This document shows, piece by piece, positions 1 to 13,000 of a stretch of 64,000 nt of DNA (position 1 is its first letter; the number at the start of each line of letters is the position of its first letter). The notes under the pieces were generated by a model. It was not told where the DNA came from, did no database searches, and saw nothing but the letters and a program-made list of their open reading frames with translations. This DNA is from Chrysaora quinquecirrha (taxonomy: Eukaryota; Cnidaria; Scyphozoa; Semaeostomeae; Pelagiidae), in the NCBI GenBank assembly GCA_014526335.1, contig JACTAT010000015.1, positions 736,425-800,424 on the forward strand, read 5' to 3'. Position numbers and translations under genes: made by a program.

Positions 1-594
1 ATTGAGGTGAAGGCAGCGAAAACTACGACTCATGTAGTAAGTCTACCCCGCATCCAATAGAGCCCACTTGTTACAGTATTTACATAGCTCTAAACCACTA
101 GTTCAATTCTCCCCCTTTTGATACAGTAAAAGGCAGGATGGTTGGAGAAGAGAGGCCTTGTGGGATTGCACAGAAAGGCAATTAACTTTGATTCTTTTTC
201 ATACCCGTCTAGATATTAGGATATGCTGCTCTCAAACGACAGGTTCTGGATCGGACCTGATTTGCCGTATTTTACTTTTGGCTATAGCTTGACAGTGTAG
301 TCCGTGCTGCTAGTTTTGGATCCGACTATCAAACTCATCTTGCGACTTAACGCGACATGTCTTCTGAAACAGAGTCGACCCTAATCCACAAAGCTTTGGC
401 TGGATTTGCCTTCAGCACACATACCTCCTGAAAAGCTTTCAGAGACGAGCGACGGGGGCTGTTGCTGAGTCGTGACATCAGATTAAAAATAACAACCATA
501 TTGATCTTATCGTTTTGTAAACCCTTGACACTTACTGATGCTTGTAAAAAGTGCATGTTCATTATCCAGGTATTATATGGAGGTAAAGAATTAC

Positions 595-929
595 CAAGGT
601 AGAATCATAGAATATTCTAAGCTGAATTTCAATATTTCGTTCTGTTTTTGGCATCTTGCTGAGGGCAAGTTGCTCTTGTGTGGAAATGTCATAGTGCATT
701 AAATCAAGCATGACTATTAACTGACGCGATGGAAACAGAGGGGATTTAAAAAAGAAAACAACATAATAAAAGAGCTGTGCTACTTTTGCCTTCGACGGAA
801 AACGACTAGGAAGATCTTTGATAAAGACTAAATAGCTACGATGTTGATTAGTATTGATAGCAGAAAGTGAGGACACGAGGACTTGGGTCAGTTCTTGGTT
901 GATAGAATAGGCGATCATTCTTGAGTATT
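595..929 (-). CDS. Possible internal exon of an unidentified gene
   Basis: An open frame on the minus strand runs from an acceptor-like AG (exon would begin at 929) through an ATG at 918 to a donor-like TTG|gtaatt at 595. The entry phase is 1 and the exit phase 0. The translation is not low-complexity: it includes LVFIKDLPSRFPSKAKVAQL and, near the end, SKMPKTERNIEIQLRIF. Such helix-rich text could belong to a replication or scaffold protein; the last segment faintly recalls the Sld3/Treslin-type core, but I cannot defend that assignment. A following open frame (562-347, minus) could hold the next exon, but no clean splice pair was found. The gene would continue off the left edge. Confidence 0.3.
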
Positions 930-930
930 C

Positions 931-2208
931 TGACTAGATCCAACTTAATACAGTTATCTGGAAATGGAAACTGTGACATGACATGCTATCATTTGCAAAG
1001 AGGTTTAAGGATCTCAAATTCCCAAACATCATCATATTGAAACAAGGAGAAGTTCCAGCTCGAGTTCCAGCATAAATTGTAAGTTTTTCGTTCCCCAAAA
1101 AGTAGCTTTTTATTTATTGATAAGGCATCCCTGATCCCTTCTGCTTTTGCTAAGAAATTATTTCTAAATTCAAAGTGACTAAATAGGCTATATTTTTAGA
1201 TACACTGTTGTGCTGTGTTTTTAAACATGTTTTTGAGTTCTTGCTCATAGAAAATATCATTGCTCTTTACTAGCCAAAGGTAAAGCAATGGTTTACAATC
1301 GACCTCTTTAGATGTAACCAAATGCCATGTAGTCAATACCCATTTTCTTTTGGGTTTTTCTATGATTTAACCTCATCAAATCTTTTCGTGGACAAAACAT
1401 TGTGCTTCAAACCATGATCTTCGGTGAGGGGCAATACGGGGCAATTCACTCCTTGGAAATTTCGTACATCTTTGCTACAAATCCTATTATTTTCATAGAA
1501 ATCCCTTGAAAATCCTCTTGTTTTATCGGTAATCCCTTACAGTTTCTAAAGAGTGAAATGCCCCTCGACCTCAGGAATATTTTTAACTTAGCGTTTGTAT
1601 TCAATTTTATTTTATTCGGATTTGAATCGAAGAATAAATGCTTTGTGTGGAAGTGCATTGTATGAACGGTATGAGATCTTTGCATAACAAATAATTAAGC
1701 CAACAAATATTTGAAAAAAAGATTGATATTTGGCCTAGAAAATTAAGTCACGACAAACAGAAAATTTCGAGGGCATTGGGGCAATCCACTCCTTGGAATC
1801 TAGTACACCCTTTTTCAGTACGTAAAGTTTCTTAATTTTTGGAGACTTTTGGTACTGAAAGTTTATTAGCAGTTTCTTACTTAGGGATCAAAATTTTATT
1901 AATGCCAAAATAGGTAATTGACGTTTGCATTTAACAAAGAGAAGAAGCAATACAATTCACGTTTAAATGAGCTGTATTTTGCAAAAATAGACGCTTCATC
2001 GTGTAAAAAAGTTTGTTTCTCGAGCCTATATTTCTAATCATAAAGATTGTTGAGACTTGAGAGGTTCTTATTTTTTTGGGTCGAGTACTGAAAGTTGCTT
2101 AACAAATATTGATCTCAGTACTCTAGTAAAGTCTTATAAAGGAGTTTCTTAGGAGTTTCTTATTTAAAAAAAGAGTGTAAAGAAAAACCATATTCATTTA
2201 TTTGCATA
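931..2208. other. Intergenic stretch with dispersed repeats
   Basis: No convincing exon is visible. The stretch carries one copy (about 1436-1570) and a shorter echo (about 1778-1815) of a dispersed repeat beginning GGGGCAATTCACTCCTTGG, which recurs at 19.4, 29.6 and 48.4 kb. The rest is AT-rich unique-looking sequence. Confidence 0.5.
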
Positions 2209-2210
2209 TA

Positions 2211-2385
2211 CAGTTGACATCCGCTATCTCGTACTCTCAAGGGAAACTGGAATTTGTTCGAGGTAGCGAATGTTCGAAATAACGGATGCCCCATATTAAT
2301 ATAAAAAATTATAGTTTTTAAGTCAGAAAAGGAACTCCTATGTACATGCAGGGTTACTGATCCCAAATTTCATTAAACAAGTCTG
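2211..2385 (-). mobile_element. Truncated Tigger-like DNA transposon
   Basis: The block starts with CAGTTGACATCCGCTATCTCG right after a TA dinucleotide and matches, in reverse orientation, the right end of the full elements at 26975-27554 and 52081-52650, including the stretch around the conserved GGGTTACTGATCCCAAATTT. Only one terminus is present, so it is a truncated copy. Confidence 0.7.
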
Positions 2386-2667
2386 GTATTTGTTACGTGT
2401 CCCTTGTATAGACTGTTGTGGAGAGGTGTCTGTTAATGGAGATTTCGCCTCCGTCGGACGACCTTTTTTTAGTTTGAGAGTCATAAAGGGATTGGCGGCA
2501 AGGGGTAAGATGCTTTTTATGGTAGCACAGTGAGCAGCAAAACATCTGCTCTCCACGTGAATCTTGGGCGGTTTTAAAACTTTAAATATTGTCTAATTTT
2601 ACGTCCGTTTCGCTATGTAACGTATTACTAATGATTTATTGTTTTCTGTTTGAAGGATAATCTCGAA

Positions 2668-5600
2668 ATGTCTAACCACGGCGAGACTAGCAAGAAAGAC
2701 GAAATCTTGATTGCGATCTCTATTTCGTTTGGTGCGTTGTTCATAGCAACGGTTGGAACACTCATAATTGCACGGTATTACAAAAAGCTTAAAGCTTGCT
2801 GTCTCGATTGCATGCCCTGCTTATCACGGACAGATGAAACGGAGGCAAGGACAATCAGAGGGGCATCTTTCCAAGATGGCAAGATTCCGCTAATGTTAAC
2901 GCCAAGAAACAAACAAGAGTTCGTAATACCGGGGAAAATACTAGAAGAACGAATACAACCTGAATTATCGCCTGGAAATAACAATGAGATTGAATCTTCG
3001 AGTGAATGTCAATCCAAAGAAACTGAGGTCTCAAAGAGTAGTGAAAAAGCGGATAGATTCGTCCTACCGAAAAAAAAGTTACTGCGAACTACGTCTAGTA
3101 TAGAGGGGCCTGTCAGCAGGAATAATATTAACCAATCACAAATCGTTTCATCTCTTTACAAAGAAAAAAATCCATTGGGAAAACGAAGGTCAGCGCTTCA
3201 CAGATCGGAGCCATTGCTTTTGAATGATGATGAGACTTATAGCAACAATATATCTGGAAGTGGGTCAATATTCAATTGCCGTCGATTTCATTCCATATCT
3301 GCCCCATATAGTCCAAAAACACAACGAAGAATAGTGTTTGATTCGCCACCCGTTTCTGAAGACGAAGAAGAACACTTCCACCAACCTTTAGAACGGCAGA
3401 CATCAGCTTCAGAATTAAGGCCGGAGCTGTACGACAAAAGCCGGAAAAAATCAGTAGGGACCGGAACATTAGGTAAAATAAGGATCTCTCTGCAATTTCT
3501 GGATAAAGACCGCAGTAAACTTGAATTACTTCTAAGCAGGATTGACAAATTAGAATTAGATTACCATGGACTTTCTACGATTTCTGTTGGTATCATGATG
3601 CTACCGGATAGAGATAATATGTACTGGTCAAAAAATCATCAAGCGACTGCTAGTCCGGAATTCAACGAAGCTTTCGTTTTCACGAGAACACATTCAAGCG
3701 GAATGCTGCAGACTAAATCGCTTCGCTTTCTTATTTACTTAAATCAAAAGCACGACCGTCCCGAACAGTACGGTGAAAGTCGTATGCAACTCGCAGGCAG
3801 GGAAATATTCAGTAAAGTGCAGACCGATGTCGTGTTGAATGTCAATCCACCATCTCAACTGGTCAGTAATTTGCTTTATTTTTCTGTGTTTTTATGTAAT
3901 CAAATCTTATTTGAATGGCAATTCCAGTCCATACTTCATACTTTAACTTTTGTACTAACTGATTAATTTAAATGCTTAAACTCAGGGTTTTATAGGCGTT
4001 AGCCTTTTAGCCCCTTAATTACATTTATATTATTATATTATTATATTATCTTACATCCTGAATGATCGGCGAAATGGGTAACAGATAGTCTTGGGTGAGT
4101 AAAGGCTTCTCCATGTGAGGGTCCACAGCATTGGTCCACAAGTCATGCGCATCACCAATTCAGATCGAAACTTGTTACGAAGCATCACATGACTTTGGCT
4201 CCTCGAAGTTTATTGGTTAAAGACAAGCTATCCATATGCTTATGTTTGAAACATAATAACAGCGTCTCCCCAACGATAGTGAAGATGCTAAGAAACCCCT
4301 GGTTTATCAAAGCTGTGATCTTATCTTAATCAAGATAGGGAAAGAATTGGTGAATGAAGCAAAACTGCAGCTTCTTGCTGACTTTAGGGAAACGCTCCAG
4401 CTCTAAACATTGTAAGACAGGGGATATAAAAGGCTCCTGCTCCCAGAAATTAGCCACTCATCCCTTCCCCAGAATTTAGCCACTGGCCCTGCTCACAGAA
4501 GTTATATGTCATGCTAGAATATTGCTATGTTTATTGCCACAAATAAAACGTAGAACATGGATAGACTTACTACATGAGTCATAGCTATCGCTATTGAATT
4601 GAATTGCTTGACGCGCAAACTAACGTGAACTGACTGAAGCGAACAACAACAACATCAATTCAATTAAATGTCAGCGAAAGTTAGAGACTTGGGAAGCAAG
4701 TCTAGAACATTGAGTTGCTTTTTTTCTCAAAAAAATGTTTATTGTTGAAAACACTTTCTGGATGACATCTTGTGGTTTACTTGTAAAATGCTACCTACTT
4801 TTATATGCCAAATCGACAGGCCGTTTCATTCAATACCCCAGTGTGGAAGCAACCTCAAAACTGCCTGCCACTAAGGTGATAGATGAAGTTTTGCAGAGAT
4901 AGTTCGAAAATAATAAACTGCACTGAGATAAGACAGTGGATAAGAAGACTCATTACTCAATCATGCTCAGGGGGTAGATACCCATTTTAGGACGTTTGGG
5001 GTATAGAGGGGGCAGATGCCCATTTAAGTACGTTTAGGGTACAAGGGGGGAGCTATTTTTTATAGGGGTACTGTGTTGAAGATTGGTGAAGTTTTGGGTG
5101 TCAAATCAAAAAATTTTGCAGGATTATGGGCACTTTTAGAGAACTTTTATGAAGTCGAAGAATGCTTGCATTAAATCTCTCAAATTGTAACCACTTTTCG
5201 ACCTATTCGCGGAATTATGGTCCTAAATTTCCTTAATTGCAAAAAATCCATTACGTAAAAAATTCTCGGGTGCTTGAGCCAAATCTAATAGCAGTAGCAA
5301 CACAAACACCAACTCACTTTTAGTCTTAGAAACAGGTTTCTGATTCTACATCTGCAAAGATAATCAGTAATGCCCAAACTTGACTGACGAGGAAAGTTCT
5401 ATCTTACACAGGAGTCAGCAAAAAACGTGTCATGGCCATAGCAGGACATGATGCGAGATGGAAACTATGGGACTTGAAAGCGATCGCTCATCAAATTGTC
5501 TTAAATTATTCTTAATCGACAATGCTGTAAATTTGCCTGAAGATCAAGAGCAATAAGTCAAATCTTTGTCATTGCCATTTTATGATCAATAAAACCCAAT

Positions 5601-7485
5601 CTGGAAGTACGATTTCAGTTCAACTTTGTCAATCTTATTGAACCAGTCCACTGTGTATTGTAAAACTTTAACACAGCGCGACAATCACAGTCTAGTTCAT
5701 AAGTCTACTAATCTGATATTTCTCAATTATAGGTTGAGATTGGGGATATGCTGATCGAAATTGTTTACACAGAAAAACACAGGCTTTACGCATTCGTGAA
5801 AACTATGAAATTGGTATCGTCGTATTCATTTGAGAACTTTTCAGGTACAGAATTGATTTATTTGGTCATTTTGGATATTCATTTCTTTCCATGCTGCTTG
5901 TGTGACTCAAAATAAGAGTCTTATCCGGTATGCCTTTGATGCATCACTACATGTGTGTGTGGTATCGTGCTGCCCTCAGAGGACTAACAATAGCACATAA
6001 AATTTGTTCAAGGCTGACGCACGGGGAGTTCTTCCATAGTAAAGCTACCTGGGGATCTGCCGCCCTGGAGGGTATACTTTTTCGGCAATTTGGTCTAACC
6101 AACGGTATACGTTTTACAATTTAGGTCTAGCCAAGGGTACCAAATTTAGCAATATTGGTCTAGGGAATTATCATGCATGGTCTAGGGAAAGTAGAAATTC
6201 CACCCTACCCATTTTCAAAAGAAACGAGTAAATGAAAGGAGTCAAGTCAATCTATGTAATTTCCGACTTAGGGCCAACAATTTTGCGCGTATTAGTCTAG
6301 CAGGGAGTATCATTTTGGTATAAATTAGTCTAGCCAAGGATATAAGTTTCTCGGAAAAATTATTCTAACCAACGGTACCATTTTGAATATGCTGGCGGCA
6401 CACCCCTACTCCAAATTTAGCCAATTAAACCAATTAAACCAATTTAACCCCTCGAGGGCTAACATTGGATAAAGGTCCTCAAAGCCGGTCTGAGATGCCA
6501 GTACTTTCCCTGCACTTCAGAAAATACTCTGCAAGTCCGGAAAATTTTATTCTGGCAGCTGTTTAGCGATGTGGACCAACTTGTGCTCCTACAACTCCTG
6601 GAATAATCTTCTGTAATTATTTAGCGAACAATGAAACAATGACGGACGAGTTAGTGGTAGGCTTGGGGAAAGTGATCCTGGTAAGATATAATCTGATGGC
6701 ATTTCGATCATGAGACAGAGACAAACGTCTTGACAATTTTGCTACTCCAAGGACCAGGATCGCCTAGACCCCGGTCTTGGCCAGACTTTTCTGACTGGTG
6801 CATTTGGAGTCGCATCGAAATTCCGCCTTAGTCATTTGCTGTGGCGGTCCTGAAGGTGCTGTGGCGTTGTGGTGTAATCCAGCTGACTCGTGGTGTCAGA
6901 AGCTCAGTGTGGTCAGGGTTCGAGCCCATCCTCGGTAGCGTCACAACCAGGGTGGAGGTCTCGATAAGTTAACGTATTACTGAGAATCAAGCGATTTTAC
7001 CCAACTGCTTCGGTCTGTTTCTGATGTTTATACTCTGAGGAGTGTCAGACGAAAACAAACTTTTAAATATACCCCATAATGATTCCGCTGTTCAATGAAA
7101 GCTTGATGTTTTGTACAATGCAAAACTTATTTCCTTCATAATTAATTCATTCTTATTCACAGCTCTTCAAGTGAAATGCTTCGTCAAAAACAAACGACGG
7201 AAACTTAAGCCTGATTCGTCCGTTTCTATACCAATACCCGAAGACCAGCAAAGTTACATTCCGATAAACATTGAAATCGAACAATCGATCAACGAAAATT
7301 CAATCGCCAATTGTTCGCTTCATGTCGTTTTATCAGGGAAACATAATTTCATGGGCAAGAAAAAATTAGGCAAAGCCATCATCGGTAACAATGCACTAGA
7401 TCAATCCGGGATATTGAACTGGAAGAATATAATGACGTCATCAGATGCTCCTTCGATTCTGTGGCACGTGATCTACGCATACTAA
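2668..7485 (+). CDS. Synaptotagmin-like tandem C2 membrane protein
   Basis: Three exons join in phase: 2668-3861, 5733-5844 and 7163-7485, giving 542 residues. The N-terminus is short, followed by a hydrophobic segment at about residues 14-36 and a Cys cluster (KACCLDCMPC) that is a likely palmitoylation site. A long polar Ser/Glu/Lys linker leads to a first C2-like domain (about 273-398; begins LGKIRISLQFLDKD) and a second one (about 399-542; LQVKCFVKNKRRK), which ends in WHVIYAY, resembling the WHxL tail of synaptotagmins. The clustered Asp residues that bind calcium in classical C2 loops are not evident, so a calcium-independent, Syt14/16-like role in membrane traffic is more likely; this is inference. 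The start ATG is the first in frame. An acceptor-like sequence just upstream (gtttgaag|gat) means a 5' exon cannot be excluded. Confidence 0.75.
3862..5732 (+). other. Intron 1 of the synaptotagmin-like gene, with repeats
   Basis: The donor is gtcagt at 3862 and the acceptor ttctcaattatag ends at 5732. Inside are a short TATTA tract (about 4024-4048), a partial end of the TAGACTTATTAC-type MITE (about 4560-4590), and two tandem copies of a unit of about 55 bp containing ACCCATTTTAGGACGTTTGG (about 4975-5055). No exon is seen. Confidence 0.6.
6075..6395 (+). repeat. Degenerate tandem repeat GGTCTAGCCAAGGGTA
   Basis: In the second intron of the synaptotagmin-like gene, the phrase TTGGTCTAGCCAAGGGTACC recurs in degenerate form at roughly 40-base spacing (for example near 6090, 6125, 6160, 6180, 6290, 6330 and 6365). 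It looks like a decayed minisatellite. Confidence 0.5.
6845..7060 (+). mobile_element. tRNA-derived SINE (family 2)
   Basis: The plus strand contains GTGCTGTGGCGTTGTGGTG followed about 60 bases on by GGGTTCGAGCCC, a good RNA polymerase III B box. The same arrangement recurs on the minus strand at about 60385-60545. The tail includes a piece (TACTCTGAGGAGTGTCAGA) shared with repeats near 16.8 kb. There is no acceptor-stem pairing, so this is a SINE and not a tRNA gene. Confidence 0.55.
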
Positions 7486-7497
7486 GCAACTTAACTT

Positions 7498-7746
7498 AAG
7501 CTGTGGCTAAACTAGGAAACATGTCGCGCACGACATTGTATGCGGCATGTCTCCAAGGGTGACTAAACATGCGAGTGACAAGCGAGCAACAAGTCCCCCG
7601 AGTCGCGGAGACAAGAAATGTTTGCCTGTTCTCTCGCTACAAATCTTGTCGCGCGCTACAAAGTTTCCGAGGTGGCTTAACTGGAAGACATACAACATTG
7701 AACATAACACACGCAACAAGTCTCCTAGTTTAGCCAAGCCTTTTAC
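7498..7746 (+). mobile_element. MITE with GGCTTGGCTAAACTAG ends (copy 1)
   Basis: The element has inverted ends: TGGCTAAACTAGGAAACATG on the left and the reverse of GGCTTGGCTAAACTAGGAGAC on the right. The interior shares phrases such as CTCTCGCTACAAATCTTGTCGCG with copies at 42.9, 58.3 and 61.1 kb. It lies just past the stop codon of the synaptotagmin-like gene, so it may sit in its 3' UTR. Confidence 0.7.
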
Positions 7747-8029
7747 GGCATCTCTGCAATACCATGAGCCTCCAGGAGCGACTACAACTGCCTCCCCCAA
7801 ACGACTTTGTTAACTTTGATAGTCAAAAAGTCAGAACCTGAAGAAAGTAGATTCTAATTTTTTCTTTAATCAATAACACTTCGCCTAAATATCATATATT
7901 CTAAGATCTGATATCGTGCACATGCTTTATTTTCTGCTTGTTGTCTCTGTTGTAAATAAATCGGTAGGAATCACCAATACCGGCGCCCTCTCGTCAGACT
8001 CTAAAGGTATCGAAATATGGCATCATCTA

Positions 8030-8385
8030 CCATGAACGAAAACAATGTTTGAAGCAACGCAGCACAAGAGTGACTTTGACTTAGAGCCCTGTGCCTTTTG
8101 TTTGCTGTAGACCTTTCATACCATGTTCTTAATGCTCCGGCAATATCTGACATGGGTAAAAACAATGTTTGAAGCAACACAGCACAAGAGTGACATTGAA
8201 TTAGACGTAGCTTTCTACTAATCTTTAGGGCAGTACGCTAGAACCCCTATACCTTTTGTTTGCTGCAGACCTTTCGTATCATGCCCTTACTGCCCTTAAG
8301 GCATCGAAATGTAGCAATATCTAACATAAGTAAGAACAAAGTTTGAAGCAACGCAGCACAAGAGTGATTTTGACTTAGGCGTCAA
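8030..8385 (+). repeat. Three tandem copies with GAAGCAACGCAGCACAAGAG
   Basis: The phrase AACAATGTTTGAAGCAACGC followed by AGCACAAGAGTGAC occurs three times (about 8041, 8161 and 8331) within longer units of roughly 120-170 bases that also share ACCTTTTGTTTGCTG. This is a short tandem segmental repeat in intergenic DNA. Confidence 0.65.
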
Positions 8386-10047
8386 TATCTAATAAACTTC
8401 AGGGAAGCAGTGGGCTTTGAATATCGTTTTCTTGAGTCCTAAAATCTTTAGTTAAATAGTTGCATATGAATTCATGTCCTCTGCTAGTAACGTGGCTTAT
8501 CAACTTAACAAAATTTTAATTAAGATTCAGAAAACATTTTTGAAAAATTAAAAACTGGTAGGATCAATGAACCAGCTCCATGTGGCAAAATCACAAAATA
8601 TTGACTGCGGAATGGTTGAATGGAATAATGGAGTGGAATCTTGGAACGAGGAAGGAGATGCTGGAAAGATACCTAAATGGAATAGGAGGGCAATGGGCGA
8701 ATTTCATCTGTCAATCAAAATCACTTTTTTTTCTCCCATACTGCTTTGCTCTCTCACGGAATGGTGGACCTTAGGAGAAAGGAATTGAGAAATAGACTTG
8801 GGTAAAGTCTAACAGACTACGAAACTTTGAAGCTGGTTAAAAGACAAACAGGGTCATTCTACATTTAAGACAATCGGCTGCCCTTTTCTCTAGAACATTT
8901 GAAACATTTTTTGCCTTTGTATGATTCAGATAACGAGATACCACATCCTATAAAATACGGATTGTACCTTTACCTTTCAGTTTACTCTTAAGGTGAAGCA
9001 TATTCCATGGCTGTGTTTCAAATTGCCTTCCTGTGAAATATAGTACGTGTTACAGATACACATTTTTTATTCTAAAAAGTGTCCTGTAAGAAAGCAGTGA
9101 ACACTTAGCCCCTCAAAGAATGGCTCCTAAGAATTTTCAGCATTGCATGTTTTAAATCTATATCCACTTTAAAATCTATAACTTTAAGAAATAGTTTTCA
9201 TGAATGGCGAACACTAGGATAGATTTTTCCACAAGTGGCATACACAAAATGGGATTCGAACGTGATCAGAGGGCCAACGACGTTTTCACTGAGCTATAGA
9301 GCTCAATGAAATCGCCGAGTAACTCTCTGAATCATACAGCCTAAGGCTCTCCTCCGTTTGAATTTTAGAAGCACTACTATTTATGAAAGATTTCTGACTG
9401 AATTTTAGAAATAATTTTAGAAATAATAAGTATTAAAGATGTCTTTGTTTGACTGGTCTACATAGCTAGTGGATATTTTCTAAATCTGTTTCCAACAAAA
9501 GCAAAAATTCTTTTGCGAAAATACAAGAATAAGAAAGGTAAAAATAGTTCATTATTCCTTAAGAAAGTCGTAATAAAGTTTTAGTACTGAAATTACCGAA
9601 TTGTTAAGTTAATTTTAGTGTTGGGCTCATTCTGAACGATCTTTTAAAAACGTGCTATTAAATATCATTCCAAGATTCCATTCAACCATTTGATCGTTTC
9701 ATTCCACCATTCCATATTCCATGTTTTAGTGCTAGCCAGTAATAATTAACTTGCTACAGTTTCATAACAATGACCACAGACCGTACGAGCAATTCGAATA
9801 CGAATAATACAATACAAACAATACACAATGCACATTGTTCTAACAAAAGACAATATGACCTCATTCCTCTTGGACCACTGGTTCTCTATAGTTTTACTAG
9901 AATAAGCATTGTGACAAAACGGTGAGCAGTTGGACAACCCTCTATTAGACGTAATTTGGTTGTTCAGTTAAATTCAGGAACATTCGAAGAAGGTTTGGAG
10001 GACGTTTGAAGAGACAAGAGGATAGACTGAAACAGGGCTAACTCGCA
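8386..10047. other. Intergenic DNA upstream of gene A
   Basis: No exon is supported. It contains a SINE on the minus strand at about 9205-9370 (listed separately). The last few hundred bases before 10048 presumably hold the promoter of gene A, but no clear TATA element or conserved block with the upstream region of paralogue B was seen. Confidence 0.4.
9205..9372 (-). mobile_element. tRNA-derived SINE (family 1, copy 1)
   Basis: Read on the minus strand, it shows CTATAGCTCAGTG (A-box like) followed by GTTCGAATCC (B box). The same pair and the flanking phrase ending in TGCCAC recur at 17.7, 17.95 and 29.8 kb. The cloverleaf arms do not close, so it is a SINE and not a functional tRNA. Confidence 0.6.
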
Positions 10048-13000
10048 ATGAGGATTTTGACATATCTACTGTTAGCCTGTCTCATTATTGGCTTAACAAA
10101 TGGTAAGTTAGAAACTTAAATATTTTCTAGCTGATTGCAAATCACGCTACGATCCACTTCTTCAAATGAGCAACGTTCTTCATCATCCAATACGCCTTTT
10201 CGTCTTAGTCAGACATGGGACGTCCGACCAAGGCTTTCCAAGCCACCCTATCATTGATCACTTGCACGACATTATTTAGGCTCTTCCTACTTAGATTTAC
10301 GTTTAACGCTGCAAGCTCTTTGATAAACATGTTTTCTTGGACTTCCCCATTGGTCTTTTTACAGGTCTCAGTGCCTCTAGTAAGGCTTTTCTAGCGGGGT
10401 TGTCCTCTGGCAATCTTAATAGATTTCCTGTCAATTTTAGTCTCCTCTTTTCAATTTCTTTACTCCATAGTTGTGTTCTGCTTCTTTGTGGAACCGTGAG
10501 CAAATTTGGGGCAACTTGAATCACAGCCAGCCCTCATAGTTGCTTAAAATATTTTACATTTCAGCCTTCAATGTTGCTGATGGATTGCTTAACTTTAAGC
10601 ATCTTCCCTTAGCACATACGTTTCCTTAGCCTTAGCTTATGCTGTAAAGTGATAGTTAATATTGACAAGATTTCAAAGAAGTGTAAAAGGATTTGAACTA
10701 AAAAGGATTAAGAAAAGCAAAAATATCATGGGGTTTAAGGGAATCTACAAAAATTTTCTCTTGTTAGCATCAAAGCCATTGAAGCATAAAAAGTCAATCA
10801 AGAAATCGAAACAACATAAGATTCAGAAGGAACAAGAGGTACCCGTCGCTCAGGTAGAGTATGCTGATTTCATTTTTCTATTTGCTTCAGGGCATTTTTT
10901 AACATACAAAGTGGTGGGGCAATTCCCCACCAGCCCCTCCAATTGTCCCACCAGTGGAACATTTTTGCCCCACCACTTTAATGCCCTTTTCATTCAGTGA
11001 ATTTTGCTTGTATTTCCTTCCCTGCGTCTGAATTTCTAGAAAGACGTTTACATATAGAACAAGAACAAATAATGGAAGATATTAAGCTACGTATGAACGC
11101 AAATTCAATGCCTGTGTTTGTAAAAGCAGGCATTTCCTTCGTAAAACGCCTGTTGCCTGGCAATGAGAGTAAACTTGCTGATGAAAGTTGCGAGCAATGG
11201 GATAAAATCAAAGATGTAGAATTTCTTGCAGAAGGAACCGATGTTGCCTCTAATCTCTCAGTTCGCTTGAGTAAGCTGATAGCAATAGCAACTGGGATTG
11301 TAAATGAAGTTTTTGCTGCGATCTGAGTTTATCACCGCATTCGATGCAAGCAGGGCACATTGTCTCACACCACAATATCTGTAGTTAATCTTTAGATAAA
11401 GTGCCCTTTTTTCACATGCCCCACCAGTGACAAATCCTTAAAAAATGCACTGAATTGCTTTAACTCAATTATTCAAACTCAGATAGAGAGACTCTTCCGA
11501 AAGAATGGCAACGTATTGACTAGGAGGGCATTTGCCCTTCCACAAACCCCTTCTCTTTCGTTGCTTTAAAATAGCCTTTTCGCCATTTTGTTAAAAGAAC
11601 AATAGAATACCAGCCCTTTGAAGGTCCTTGCCATGGGTCTTTGTACATCCCGTTTTCACAAAGACTAACCTTAAGTCTAAATCTTTCTTTATCCGAACAT
11701 AAATTCATGACCGAAATGTGACAGCGTTGCGGAGGAGACAATCTAGTTTTTACAGGACCGTTTCCATACGAAACTGTTCAAAGGTATAGACAGGCATCCC
11801 ATTTACATGGGACGTTAGATCCGTAGTTGTTTGGATCTGCTAACCGTGCTGGGTTTGCACGCTTTGAAAATTGTTTCCAGTTTGAACCATTACTGTTCAA
11901 GTTCCATGTCAACCGGTGAGAAAATTTCCAAATGGGAAATCCAAAAGTGCTCCAAAACGTCTACAGATAGCAGATCACCAGAGATCCAGAAGGTCCTGTA
12001 TAAATTGAAGCCCTATCTGTACTAGCTGGGAGTAGTTCAATTTAGAACTTTTCACCAAATCCAAGTGGTGTAAACCAGATCCAAATAGGACCGGGTCTTT
12101 GCTAAAGCAAAGCCTACTCGTTAAAAACTATAACGGTTTCGGATGGGATGGATCAGAATGGTTGCCTGTCAGCGGGGTCTTAAAAGAGGCCTTGCAGCTC
12201 CAGTTTATTTTACAGTAGTAGATGATGATTACCCGTAATCCAGCATACTTATTGATCTATATATTTATCGCATTATTCATTTAGCCACCAGCTCCAGTTC
12301 CAGAAGGTGAGCCAGCACCACAAACACAGTCTGTTCCATTACCAGCTCAGCTTGTCCCAGTAGTGGAACCAACACCAGCTTCACCATTCCCGCCCGAAGG
12401 AAAGTTCGATGAAGGCAAAATCGATGGCTCAGGATCTGGACAGTTTCCATATCCTCAACGTAAGTGTTGAAATTTTGAAGTCTTGTTCAGACATTGCAAA
12501 GCATACTTCGAAAAAATTATTAGTGGGCGATTTGACCAATTCTGCTTCCCTGTTATCCCTATTATTCTTCTGCCTATCTGGGCCCTGAACATGCAGCGGT
12601 TGTTAAAAGGAGATCCCATAGCAACCCCATCAACTTACTTGTAAGCAGGAAACACTTTTTGTTTCAACATTTTTTCCAAAATCTTAATCCACAGCATAAA
12701 AGGACCAGGTTTATCAGAAAGAACGGCAACCCCATCAACCTGACTGAAAAATGTGAACCAGCGGGAGTAAAGCAACCCCATCAACCTGATTGTTTAAAGC
12801 AGGACCTGACTGCAAGCAGGAGTAGTTTAACTTCAAGATACAGTATAAACATTTCATTTTTCCAATATCTCAACTCAGAATACAATATAACAGTATCGTG
12901 TTTAACTGTAAGAATGGGAATTATAGGTCACTCCATAGCAGCACCGTCAATATGATCGTCCACAGGAAAGACGAACAATCGAACGGTCGATGAAGTGATC

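Noticed and set aside
9205..9372. Possible tRNA gene
   Set aside because: A and B boxes are present, but stems do not pair and diverged copies occur elsewhere; it is a SINE.
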